Under the pieces are notes generated by a model. It was not told where the DNA came from. It worked only from the letters and a program-made list of their open reading frames with translations, and did no database searches. Shown one piece after another: positions 56,984 through 64,000 of a DNA stretch of 64,000 nucleotides. Position 1 is the stretch's first letter. Every line of letters starts with the position of its first letter. Source of the DNA: Flavobacterium turcicum (GTDB lineage Bacteria; Bacteroidota; Bacteroidia; Flavobacteriales; Flavobacteriaceae); NCBI RefSeq assembly GCF_011365745.1, contig NZ_JAAOBY010000008.1:102962-166961 (forward strand), read 5' to 3'. The translations under genes were made by a program, and so were the position numbers.

Positions 56984-58951
56984 TTGGGTAATTCTTCTAA
57001 GAAAAAATCGATTAAATTTATTGCTTCATTGGCAGAAAAGCTGAATGTGAGACTAAACATGAAAAATTTAGGCTACCTACCAAGGTGGATCATTGTAAGT
57101 ATTGACATGATGGTGTTAATGGTTTGCTTTGTGTCTACTTTTTTGATATTCCAAGGGATGCGAATGAGTTATATTGTAACTCATCACAACGTAGCATTTA
57201 TATGTTCTTTTTTTGGGACAAACTTGTTTTTCTTTTGGCTATTTCGAACTTATTCTGGAATTATAAGACATTCATCTTACATCGATGCAGTAAAATTATT
57301 CTTCTCTCAAGCCTCAGTATTGATTGTCTTTGTACTGCTGAATTTTATTTGCTTGGTTTCTCTTGGTTTCAAGCCTTTACTAAACACCGCTTTGTTTTTT
57401 AATACCACTTTGTCTTTTTGTGGTTTATTTTTATACCGCGTTTTGGTAAAACAAGCTTTCGAATTGTATTTCTCAGATAAAAAGAGCGCAAATCTAATTC
57501 GAACGGTAATTTACGGTACTGATGCAAATGCAATTTCTGTTGCCAATGCGCTTAATTTTGAAACCCCTTCTCGTTTTAAAATTGTGGGGTTTGTGGATAA
57601 AAACAATCAAAATGCATCCAAAAGGATGTTAGACTTACCCATATTGGTGCTCAAAAAGAAATTGCCAACATTGATGCGATCTGTAAATGCTCAAAGTGTC
57701 ATTATTGCAGATAAGTCTTTGTCTAAAGAAGATCAAATTGCATTTGTAGATCAATGTTTGGAATACAATTTAAAAGTTTATACAGTACCTTTAATTTCGG
57801 ATTGGGAAAATCAAAAGGAGATTTCTCAAAAAGTGAAGACAATTGAAATTGAAGATTTGTTAGAGCGTAAGCCTATCGTTTTAGATAACAAAGGGATTTC
57901 TAAACAATTAAAAGATAAAGTTATCTTAATCACGGGAGCAGCCGGATCAATAGGTAGTGAAATCGTAAGACAAGTAATCACTTTTAATCCAAAATTGGTC
58001 ATCATGCTGGATCAGGCTGAAACGCCTTTGCATCATTTACAGCTAGAAACTGGAGTTTTAAGGAGTGACGCAGAGATTCGCACCATTATTGGTGATATCC
58101 GCAACCTTAAAGCAATGGATATGGTTTTTAAAACCTATGCTCCTCAAGTTGTTTTTCATGCTGCAGCATACAAACATGTACCTTTAATGGAGGATAATCC
58201 TTGTCAAGCCGTTTTTACGAATGTAGTAGGCACAAAGATATTAGCAGATTTATCTTGTTTGTACAAGGTCAAAAAATTTGTAATGGTCTCTACCGATAAG
58301 GCAGTAAACCCAAGTAATGTAATGGGTGCTAGCAAAAGAATCGCAGAGAAATACGTGCAATCGCTACAGTTAAAAAATCGACAAGAAAACGAAAAAGCAG
58401 CCACAAAATTTATTACTACACGATTTGGTAATGTTTTAGGATCTAATGGATCTGTAGTACCGCTTTTTACAAAACAAATTGCGCAAGGCGGTCCTGTGAC
58501 CATAACTCACAAAGATATTATCCGTTATTTCATGACCATTCCCGAGGCTTGCCAATTGGTACTTGAAGCGGGCGCAATGGGTAAAGGAGGTGAAATTTAC
58601 ATTTTTGATATGGGTAAACCTGTCAGAATTATAGATTTAGCTCGTAAAATGATAAAATTAGCGGGATTTGTGCCTGAAAAAGACATAAAGATTGAAGTAG
58701 TGGGTTTACGACCAGGAGAAAAACTATACGAAGAACTACTCAATGATACCTCAAAGTCTATTCCAACACATCATGCCAAAATTATGATTGCACAAGAAAT
58801 TCAAGAGGAATATGAGAATCTTCACCAGGAGATTTATGAATTGATCTCTATTTCTAAAAACTTTGCAGGTGATGCCATCGTTGGGCAAATGAAAAAAATT
58901 GTACCCGAATTCAAAAGCATGAACTCTAGTTTCGAAACACTAGATAAGTAA
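56984..58951 (+). CDS. CapD/PglF-type membrane nucleotide-sugar 4,6-dehydratase
   Basis: Membrane-anchored dehydratase turning UDP-GlcNAc into the 4-keto-6-deoxy sugar that PglE aminates. It has 655 residues: about four N-terminal membrane helices (from about residue 34 to 155), a CoA-binding-like Rossmann domain, and a C-terminal SDR domain with ITGAAGSIGSEIVRQ, AAYKHVPLMEDNP, STDKAVNPSNVMGASKR and RFGNVLGSNGSVVPLF. The start is TTG at 56984, 32 bases after the promoter box; ATG at 57059 is an alternative that would lose 25 residues. Own promoter and terminator. Confidence 0.92.
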   Translation: MGNSSKKKSIKFIASLAEKLNVRLNMKNLGYLPRWIIVSIDMMVLMVCFVSTFLIFQGMRMSYIVTHHNVAFICSFFGTNLFFFWLFRTYSGIIRHSSYIDAVKLFFSQASVLIVFVLLNFICLVSLGFKPLLNTALFFNTTLSFCGLFLYRVLVKQAFELYFSDKKSANLIRTVIYGTDANAISVANALNFETPSRFKIVGFVDKNNQNASKRMLDLPILVLKKKLPTLMRSVNAQSVIIADKSLSKEDQIAFVDQCLEYNLKVYTVPLISDWENQKEISQKVKTIEIEDLLERKPIVLDNKGISKQLKDKVILITGAAGSIGSEIVRQVITFNPKLVIMLDQAETPLHHLQLETGVLRSDAEIRTIIGDIRNLKAMDMVFKTYAPQVVFHAAAYKHVPLMEDNPCQAVFTNVVGTKILADLSCLYKVKKFVMVSTDKAVNPSNVMGASKRIAEKYVQSLQLKNRQENEKAATKFITTRFGNVLGSNGSVVPLFTKQIAQGGPVTITHKDIIRYFMTIPEACQLVLEAGAMGKGGEIYIFDMGKPVRIIDLARKMIKLAGFVPEKDIKIEVVGLRPGEKLYEELLNDTSKSIPTHHAKIMIAQEIQEEYENLHQEIYELISISKNFAGDAIVGQMKKIVPEFKSMNSSFETLDK

Positions 58952-58983
58952 CATAAATACATACACATTAATTTAATTAAACG

Positions 58984-59011
58984 AAACAGGCATCCAATCG
59001 CCTGTTTTTTT
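58984..59011 (+). terminator. Intrinsic terminator after the CapD-type gene
   Basis: AAACAGGC (58984-58991) pairs with GCCTGTTT (59000-59007) around an 8-base loop, followed by T residues. Confidence 0.85.
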
Positions 59012-59426
59012 ATGCTCTTGATTTTATGATCCTGTAGAGTGCTCTTGATGTCAATTTTAAAGTAGATCATGACAATTTGCTCACAAGTGAAGCGCCAGCA
59101 AAATACAATGAAAAGCTATTGGTTTTTACAAGTAACTAGTGTCGGAAATTAGCATAATTATTCTTCCCAAATTCCTCGATTCACCCTAGTAAAGCTGCGC
59201 AAGCTGTTGAAAATTTTCCGCTATTTTCCAGCACAATAAATAGTAGAAGTGAAATTTTTGGACAATTATCCTCAGAGTTTAGTACGAAATAAAGCGCAGG
59301 GTAGATTGACGCAAGTTGGAGCATCGCCGCATAGGTTAATGCTAGAATTTAAAAGCTTCTTAGCTTAAATCTGGCAAGTTTGTATGATTATAATTACTAT
59401 CTTTGCCGTCTTTTAAACTAAGAAAT
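59012..59426 (+). other. Gap before the second export operon, possible gene remnant
   Basis: About 415 bases without an intact gene. Two overlapping short open stretches, 59158-59292 (44 codons) and 59240-59368 (42 codons), lack good starts and resemble nothing I recognise; they could be the decayed end of a lost gene or chance. The right end carries the promoter at 59379-59405. Confidence 0.6.
59379..59405 (+). promoter_or_regulatory. Promoter of the second export/kinase operon
   Basis: TTTG (59379-59382) and TATCTTTG (59398-59405, TAnnTTTG) are 15 bases apart, slightly shorter than usual. The -7 box ends 21 bases before the ATG at 59427. Confidence 0.6.
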
Positions 59427-60200
59427 ATGAAACACATTCTTTTACAAAAAACAGCAATCTTTGTGGTTTTTGTAGTATTGTTGTGCTCTTGCGCTTCGCG
59501 TAAGGATATGATTTATTATCAAGATGTTGATAATCAATCAAATCAAAAAGGCTTAAATAGCTATGAAATTAAAATACAACCTGATGACCTATTGTTACTC
59601 ACTGTTTACGCAGACGATCCCGAGGCTGTAAAGTCATTCAATTTAAATATGTCAACAGAGTTGACATCAGGAAGCTCGGCTGGATCCTCTTATTTAGTGG
59701 ATGCTAATGGGTACATTGACCTCCCAACAGTTGGTAAATTCAAAATAAGTGGTTTATCTCGTAGTGAGGCTTTAAAATCACTAGAGCAGGAGTTATCTAA
59801 ATACATAAAAAAACCGATCGTTAGTCTTCGAATTAGTAATTTTAAAGTCTCAGTACAAGGAGAAGTTGCTGCACCAGGAAGTTATCCAATAGCATCTGAA
59901 AGAGTGACTCTGATCGAAGCGCTCAGTATGGCAGGAGATTTAACGGTGTATGGTAAAAGAAATAATATTTTGGTGATTCGCGAGGTTGAAGGGGTTCGTT
60001 CTTATAATAGAATTGATATCACAAAAGCTGAATTTATGAATTCACCTTTTTACTATTTGTCACAAAATGATGTGGTATACGTAGAGCCAAATCAAAATAA
60101 AATTGATGGATCTGCTGTAGGGCCGAGTATTAATTTAATATTTTCCGTTACAGGTATACTAATATCATTGGCAACTTTCATAATCACCACTCTAAAATAA
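59427..60200 (+). CDS. Wza-like polysaccharide export lipoprotein (copy 2)
   Basis: Second outer-membrane export protein of the Wza family. It has 257 residues from MKHILLQKTAIFVV. The signal peptide leads to lipobox LLCSC (Cys22). Poly_export domain with IKIQPDDLLLLTVYADDPEA, then SLBB domain with FKVSVQGEVAAPGSYPI, and a C-terminal hydrophobic segment (about 236-256). The upstream in-frame start at 59403 falls inside the promoter and was rejected. It is 9 bases before the second kinase gene. Confidence 0.93.
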   Translation: MKHILLQKTAIFVVFVVLLCSCASRKDMIYYQDVDNQSNQKGLNSYEIKIQPDDLLLLTVYADDPEAVKSFNLNMSTELTSGSSAGSSYLVDANGYIDLPTVGKFKISGLSRSEALKSLEQELSKYIKKPIVSLRISNFKVSVQGEVAAPGSYPIASERVTLIEALSMAGDLTVYGKRNNILVIREVEGVRSYNRIDITKAEFMNSPFYYLSQNDVVYVEPNQNKIDGSAVGPSINLIFSVTGILISLATFIITTLK

Positions 60201-60209
60201 GCTATAACC

Positions 60210-62576
60210 ATGGAAAACAATTCTATGATAAATGACACACCAGAACAGGATTTTCAAATTAGGGCTATTGTAGATCAGTATGTTTCCTATTGGAGGTGGT
60301 TTGTTTTGGGAGTGGCAATTACGATGAGTGTAGCTTACATTTATTTGCGCTATTCCATTCCGCAATACAGAGCAGCGACAACAATTTTAGTTAAGGATGA
60401 CAAAAAAGGAGGCTTATCTTCAGAGCTATCTGCTTTCGCAGATATGGGTATAAGTGGTGGTAAAAGTAATTTAGACAACGAAATTGAAATTCTCAAATCT
60501 CGAAGTTTGGTAGAGAATACCGTTCGTAAAATGAACTTGAATATTGCGTTTATTGTTGAAGGTAAAGTGCTTAGTACCAATTTGTACAATAAAGCACCAA
60601 TTCTACTAACTTATCTTGAAAAGAAATCTGATTTCTACAACGAAGGTCGATCCTATCAATTTTGGGCATTGTCGAATGATACATTTCAATTTATTGATTT
60701 ATTGGGGCAAGGAAATGTCTTAGAAGGAGGAAAAAAAGTGTTTCGTTATGGGCAACCTATACGCACTAAGTATGGAACTTTGGTGATTAACAAATCCTTG
60801 GTCAATACGCAACCTTACAATGATGAGGTGCGTCCAATCAAAATCATAATCAACCCTCTAGAAGGTGTAGCAGCTAGTTTTAGGTCACGCTTAAGTGTAG
60901 CTTTGTTGAGCAAAACGAGTAGTGTAGTAGAGTTGTCCCTTGTAGATCCTGTAGTAGAACAAGCGGAAGATTTTTTGAATAATTTGGTGCAAAATTACAA
61001 TGAAGAAGCTGCCGCCGATAAAAACTTCATTTCTGAAAACACTTCCAAATTCATAGCAAATCGTTTGGCTTTAATTACTGAAGAGTTAGATGGTGTTGAA
61101 AAAAATGTAGAAAGTTTTAAAACGGGAAATCAGCTAACCAATATCGAGGCAGAAGCACAGCTTTTTATAGAAGGTTCAAGCGAGTATGACAAAAAAGGTA
61201 TTGAGACAGATATTCAATTGAATGTAATTACATCGTTGACTGATTTTTTAAAGAAAAGTACACCTTCGGATTTATTACCAACTAATATTGCAAGTGGAGA
61301 AGCGCAAGAACTTATCCAAGAGTACAATCAGTTAGTTTTGACACGCAATCGTGTTCTTAAAACGGCAACAGAGGTCAATCCAACGGTAGTTAAAATTAGT
61401 GAACAGATCAATGCTTTGAAATCAAATGTTGCAGCTAGTTTGAGTCGTCAAAAAAACAATTTGATGATTCAAAAGAGAGATTTAGGGAGTCAAGAAGGTG
61501 TTTTTAACAGTAAAATAAAAAAAATCCCGTCGCAAGAACGTCAATTTAGGGTAATTGCACGCCAACAAAAAGTAAAGGAAGAATTGTACTTGTATCTTTT
61601 GCAAAAACGCGAAGAGACTGCTATAGCGCTTGCTGCAACTGAGTCAATTGCACGTGTTGTAGACTCTGCAAAAGGATCATACACTCCAATTTCACCTAAA
61701 AAAAGCATTATCTATCTAGGTGCTCTTTTGCTAGGTTTGTTAATTCCTTTCGCAATCATTTATTTGCTTGACCTTTTAGATACTAAAATTAAAAGCCGTT
61801 TGGATTTGGAAGGTAAATCACCAATTCCTTTTATCGGTGACGTGCCTTCGTCCGATTCTCCTTCTGAAATTATAAAATCAGAGAGTAGAACCAGTTCAGC
61901 CGAAGCGTTACGAATCATACGAACGAATCTAGAGTTTATGTTGACCAAGGTGCCAGAAGGTATTGCAAAAACAATTTTCTTGACGTCAACCTTTCCTAAA
62001 GAAGGTAAAACCTTTGTATCGGTAAATTTAGCGGCGACTTTTGCATTGTCAGGAAAAAAAGTTTTATTAATCGGAATGGATATTCGTAATCCTAGACTAG
62101 ATGAGTACTTGTCAATTCCAGATCGTGGTGTAACTAATTATTTGTCTAGCAAAACCCTAGTTTTAGAAGATTTAATTGTGAAATACGATGGTTTCGAAGA
62201 TTTTCATATTTTACCAGCGGGAATTATTCCTCCCAACCCAGCGGAGTTGTTAATGAATAAAAAAGTAGATGGACTCTTTGAATCACTCAAAAAACAATAC
62301 GATTACATCATAGTCGATACGGCTCCCGTAAGTTTAGTGACAGATACGTTATTAATTGCTAAGCATGCGGATTGCTTTATCTACGTAGCTCGTGCTAATT
62401 TCTTAGAAAAACGAATGCTTAATATACCAAACACTTTGTATAAAGAACAAAAGTTGCCTAACATGTGTCTGCTTCTTAATGATACAGATTCTACAAAAGG
62501 CTATGGGTACGGTTATGGTTATGGAGTACAAATAGAGAAAAAAGTTTGGTACAAACGACTACTAGGAATTAAATAG
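60210..62576 (+). CDS. Wzc-like chain-length regulator / BY-kinase (copy 2)
   Basis: Second polysaccharide co-polymerase and tyrosine autokinase, 788 residues. TM1 near 30-47, periplasmic Wzz domain with the DNEIEILKSRSLVENTVRKM stretch, GNVR segment, TM2 near 500-522. The kinase has Walker A STFPKEGKTF (about 593-602), Walker A' LLIGMDIRNPRL (about 620-631) and Walker B YIIVDTAP (about 699-706). The tail carries four Gly-Tyr units (764-771) but is shorter than in copy 1. It has a canonical Wzz N terminus, which copy 1 shares only weakly. A bidirectional terminator follows. Confidence 0.95.
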   Translation: MENNSMINDTPEQDFQIRAIVDQYVSYWRWFVLGVAITMSVAYIYLRYSIPQYRAATTILVKDDKKGGLSSELSAFADMGISGGKSNLDNEIEILKSRSLVENTVRKMNLNIAFIVEGKVLSTNLYNKAPILLTYLEKKSDFYNEGRSYQFWALSNDTFQFIDLLGQGNVLEGGKKVFRYGQPIRTKYGTLVINKSLVNTQPYNDEVRPIKIIINPLEGVAASFRSRLSVALLSKTSSVVELSLVDPVVEQAEDFLNNLVQNYNEEAAADKNFISENTSKFIANRLALITEELDGVEKNVESFKTGNQLTNIEAEAQLFIEGSSEYDKKGIETDIQLNVITSLTDFLKKSTPSDLLPTNIASGEAQELIQEYNQLVLTRNRVLKTATEVNPTVVKISEQINALKSNVAASLSRQKNNLMIQKRDLGSQEGVFNSKIKKIPSQERQFRVIARQQKVKEELYLYLLQKREETAIALAATESIARVVDSAKGSYTPISPKKSIIYLGALLLGLLIPFAIIYLLDLLDTKIKSRLDLEGKSPIPFIGDVPSSDSPSEIIKSESRTSSAEALRIIRTNLEFMLTKVPEGIAKTIFLTSTFPKEGKTFVSVNLAATFALSGKKVLLIGMDIRNPRLDEYLSIPDRGVTNYLSSKTLVLEDLIVKYDGFEDFHILPAGIIPPNPAELLMNKKVDGLFESLKKQYDYIIVDTAPVSLVTDTLLIAKHADCFIYVARANFLEKRMLNIPNTLYKEQKLPNMCLLLNDTDSTKGYGYGYGYGVQIEKKVWYKRLLGIK

Positions 62577-62588
62577 AGAATACCTTCA

Positions 62589-62633
62589 AAAAAAACGGGT
62601 ACTGTAGTGCAAAGCTATAGTACCCGTTTTTTT
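62589..62633. terminator. Bidirectional terminator between the kinase and phosphatase genes
   Basis: AAAAAACGGGTACT pairs with AGTACCCGTTTTTT, with a further TAG/CTA pairing inside the loop. It serves the convergent kinase and phosphatase genes. Confidence 0.92.
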
Positions 62634-62665
62634 ATATTAAGTGATCAAGCTTTAGTAAGCCTGTT

Positions 62666-63412
62666 TTAAAGACTTATATTTTTAAAAAATTGATTGTTAG
62701 CAATAGCCTCTTCAAGTGGTTTTAGGTCTTTTATAAGTACTTTATTTTCAAAAGCAGCAATATGTTTCAAATGATGTACATCCGTTCCGACATAAGTATA
62801 CATACCTTTCTGTAGTAATTGATTTGCGATTTTTGTAATTGCTTCACCATAATACCCTACCACCGAAAGTAGGTTCAATTGAAAGACACAGCCTGCTCGC
62901 AAAAGTTTATCATATTCACTATTATTATTGTGATAAAAAAGGTATCGCTCAGGATGTGCTAACACAGGAATATATCCTGCCACTTGCAAGTCAAACAAAA
63001 TACTGTAAAGCTGTATTGGTGCATTAATGTATGACATTTCTACTAACACATAATTATCTTTTAAAGTCAATAGAGTGCCTTGTTGAAAAAGTGTGACAAA
63101 CTGGTCGTCCATCAAATATTCAGCTGCAGCTTTAAAAGGCAATGCAAATCCGTTAGTATGTAAGTCAAGCAAGGTTGATTGTTCCTTGTCAATAATACCC
63201 TCCTTGGTGTTGTTCCATACATGTTGAATAATATGAGGAGTAGTAATGATCTCAGAAATCCCAAAACTTTGCAACGCCTTTACAAGAGTATGGGTGTCGT
63301 TCATCGTTTTAGCTCCATCATCAATACCTGGAAGCAAGTGAGAGTGTATGTCAATATGATGATCAGGGATCAAGTCCCTCAAGATCGGTTTGGGTTTTAA
63401 GAATGTAAACAT
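62666..63412 (-). CDS. CpsB/YwqE-type tyrosine-protein phosphatase (PHP domain)
   Basis: Metal-dependent phosphotyrosine phosphatase of the PHP superfamily, which counteracts bacterial tyrosine kinases. It has 248 residues: DIHSHLLPGIDDGAKTM (metal ligands His23, His25), TPHII, the VEMSY strand, LAHPERY and the C-terminal GTDVHH. Convergent with the second Wzc-like kinase, so it most likely dephosphorylates the two kinases here. This is the Firmicutes-type partner rather than the low-molecular-weight Wzb used in E. coli. Confidence 0.93.
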   Translation of the reverse strand: MFTFLKPKPILRDLIPDHHIDIHSHLLPGIDDGAKTMNDTHTLVKALQSFGISEIITTPHIIQHVWNNTKEGIIDKEQSTLLDLHTNGFALPFKAAAEYLMDDQFVTLFQQGTLLTLKDNYVLVEMSYINAPIQLYSILFDLQVAGYIPVLAHPERYLFYHNNNSEYDKLLRAGCVFQLNLLSVVGYYGEAITKIANQLLQKGMYTYVGTDVHHLKHIAAFENKVLIKDLKPLEEAIANNQFFKNISL

Positions 63413-63416
63413 GTTG

Positions 63417-63424
63417 CAAATATA
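63417..63424 (-). promoter_or_regulatory. -7 promoter box abutting the phosphatase start
   Basis: On the minus strand TATATTTG (TAnnTTTG) ends 4 bases before the ATG at 63412. As for recR, transcription would begin at or beside the start codon. No TTTG -33 box is visible at usual spacing. Confidence 0.45.
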
Positions 63425-63494
63425 AATAAAGTCTCCTATTATTGTACGGCTCTTTGTGTATTCAATTTTGATGCATTACTCTATATTTATTGCA

Positions 63495-63675
63495 GCTCAC
63501 ATTGTCTGTGAATAGTGTCTCCCTTTTGGCGTTCCGTCTTTCTTGCTCTTGCCTTTTGTTTAGGCAAGATCAAGTAAGTCGTCGGGCTATTCGCTGCAAG
63601 TCCTCGCCACTCCCTCAATAGGGTCGTGCCTGTGGGCTTTACGCTGCTATCCCTAACGCGAGCTGCACTTATTGA
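63495..63675. ncRNA. Candidate structured RNA or dispersed intergenic repeat
   Basis: Clearly GC-richer than its surroundings. A long hairpin: CTTG-CT-CTTGCCT (63542-63554) with AGGCAAG-AT-CAAG (63562-63574). A second: CCCT (63612-63615) with AGGG (63620-63623). Two similar 20-base segments, GGGCTATTCGCTGCAAGTCC (63583-63602) and GGGCTTTACGCTGCTATCCC (63634-63653), flank the second hairpin. I recall near-identical motifs scattered between genes in Flavobacterium genomes, and the Flavo-1 RNA motif is one possible identity, but I cannot verify this. Strand is undetermined. Confidence 0.45.
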
Positions 63676-63878
63676 TGACGAATTTTGCAATAGCTACCTA
63701 TATATAGTAAAGCTTTATTGAAGACTATATAGGAAGACCAATTACCAAATCACGGTCCAAATCCCTAAGTAAACACCCAAAACCACCCTAACGATCGTAT
63801 TGATCAAAAAAACTTCCTAGTTAACCCCTTTGATTTTAAGTTACTTAAAAAATAGTTTGCAATTAAGTTTAAAAAAGG

Positions 63879-63909
63879 CTTGTAAAAGCGAATAAAGGTT
63901 GTAGTTTTG
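63879..63909 (+). promoter_or_regulatory. Strong outgoing promoter at the right edge
   Basis: CTTG (-33 region, 63879-63882) and TAGTTTTG (TAnnTTTG, 63902-63909) are 19 bases apart and followed by CACCCGC. A further TTTG at 63988-63991 in an A-rich setting could be the -33 box of a second, tandem promoter cut by the edge. The style is that of stable-RNA promoters in flavobacteria, but the downstream gene is not in the window. Confidence 0.55.
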
Positions 63910-64000
63910 CACCCGCAAACAGCGCAACGTTCTAATAAAAACTGAAAACAAACGAGAAAACAATTTTTAAAAAAAGATTGCAAAAAGTTTGCCAGAGTTA

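Larger units (their letters stand above)
63413..64000. other. Gene-free right end with structured element and outgoing promoter
   Basis: 588 bases without a gene. From left to right: the minus-strand promoter box of the phosphatase, a GC-rich structured element (63495-63675), an A/T-rich stretch with an 8-bp inverted repeat (CCTATATA 63697-63704, TATATAGG 63726-63733), and a strong promoter at 63879-63909 reading out of the window. A 67-codon minus frame across the structured element is not a credible gene. Confidence 0.75.

Noticed and set aside
59403..59426. Upstream start of the second Wza-like protein
   Set aside because: Start codon lies inside the -7 promoter box, and the extension would spoil the lipoprotein signal peptide.
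24525..62576. Polysaccharide locus as a genomic island with integrase or attachment sites
   Set aside because: No integrase, transposase, tRNA gene or flanking direct repeat was seen; acquisition of parts by transfer is possible but not shown by sequence.
63487..63690. 67-codon minus-strand open frame over the structured element
   Set aside because: Coincides with a GC-rich structured repeat whose hairpins explain the sequence better; peptide has no recognisable features.

Overview
The window reads as a chromosomal segment of a Flavobacterium-like member of the Bacteroidota. The basis is low GC, A/T-rich intergenic DNA, repeated promoter elements of the Bacteroidota form TAnnTTTG, start codons without Shine-Dalgarno sequences, and typical Flavobacteriaceae protein families (CtlX, WbqC, UpxY-type NusG paralogue, PHP-type tyrosine phosphatase). 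No tRNA, rRNA, CRISPR array, insertion sequence or phage gene was recognised.

Region 1 (1-16359) is the translation supercluster. It starts inside fusA, followed by rpsJ and a strong terminator. After a 370-bp gap with its own promoter and a hairpin come rplC-D-W-B-rpsS-rplV-rpsC-rplP-rpmC-rpsQ-rplN-X-E-rpsN-rpsH-rplF-R-rpsE-rpmD-rplO-secY-infA-rpmJ-rpsM-K-D-rpoA-rplQ. The order is the classical S10/spc/alpha order, all on the plus strand. The few non-trivial gaps (before rplC, rpsH, rpsD and rplQ) each hold inverted repeats, so they are candidate autoregulatory leaders.

Region 2 (16473-24452) is a set of mostly separately transcribed housekeeping genes: carA, eno, gltA, two guanidino-modifying-enzyme-superfamily hydrolases (the second is CtlX), a convergent marC, a CoA-binding-domain protein and recR. 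Several have clear intrinsic terminators and a -7 promoter box.

Region 3 (24525-63412) is one large surface-polysaccharide locus. It is bracketed by two Wza-like/Wzc-like export and tyrosine-kinase pairs (24525-27794 and 59427-62576), with a convergent CpsB/YwqE-type phosphatase at the end. Between them lie nucleotide-sugar genes predicted to make UDP-GalNAc and its uronic acid (WbpP-type epimerase plus TviB/WbpO-type dehydrogenase), UDP-GlcA (ugd), dTDP-4-keto-6-deoxyglucose (rmlB) with a DegT aminotransferase, and GDP-fucose (manC, gmd, fcl). There is also a UpxY-like antiterminator, a Wzx flippase, an EpsG-type Wzy polymerase, two membrane acyltransferases and about nine glycosyltransferases. 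A pgl-like cassette (GT4, PglC, PglD, PglE, then a CapD/PglF-type dehydratase) predicts that the repeat unit starts on a di-N-acetylbacillosamine-type sugar. Together this is a Wzx/Wzy-dependent capsule or O-antigen-like pathway making an acidic, fucose-containing, acylated polymer.

Region 4 (63413-64000) has no gene. It holds a GC-rich, strongly structured element with an internal repeat (a candidate structured RNA or dispersed repeat) and, at the edge, a strong promoter pointing out of the window, of the kind found before stable-RNA operons.
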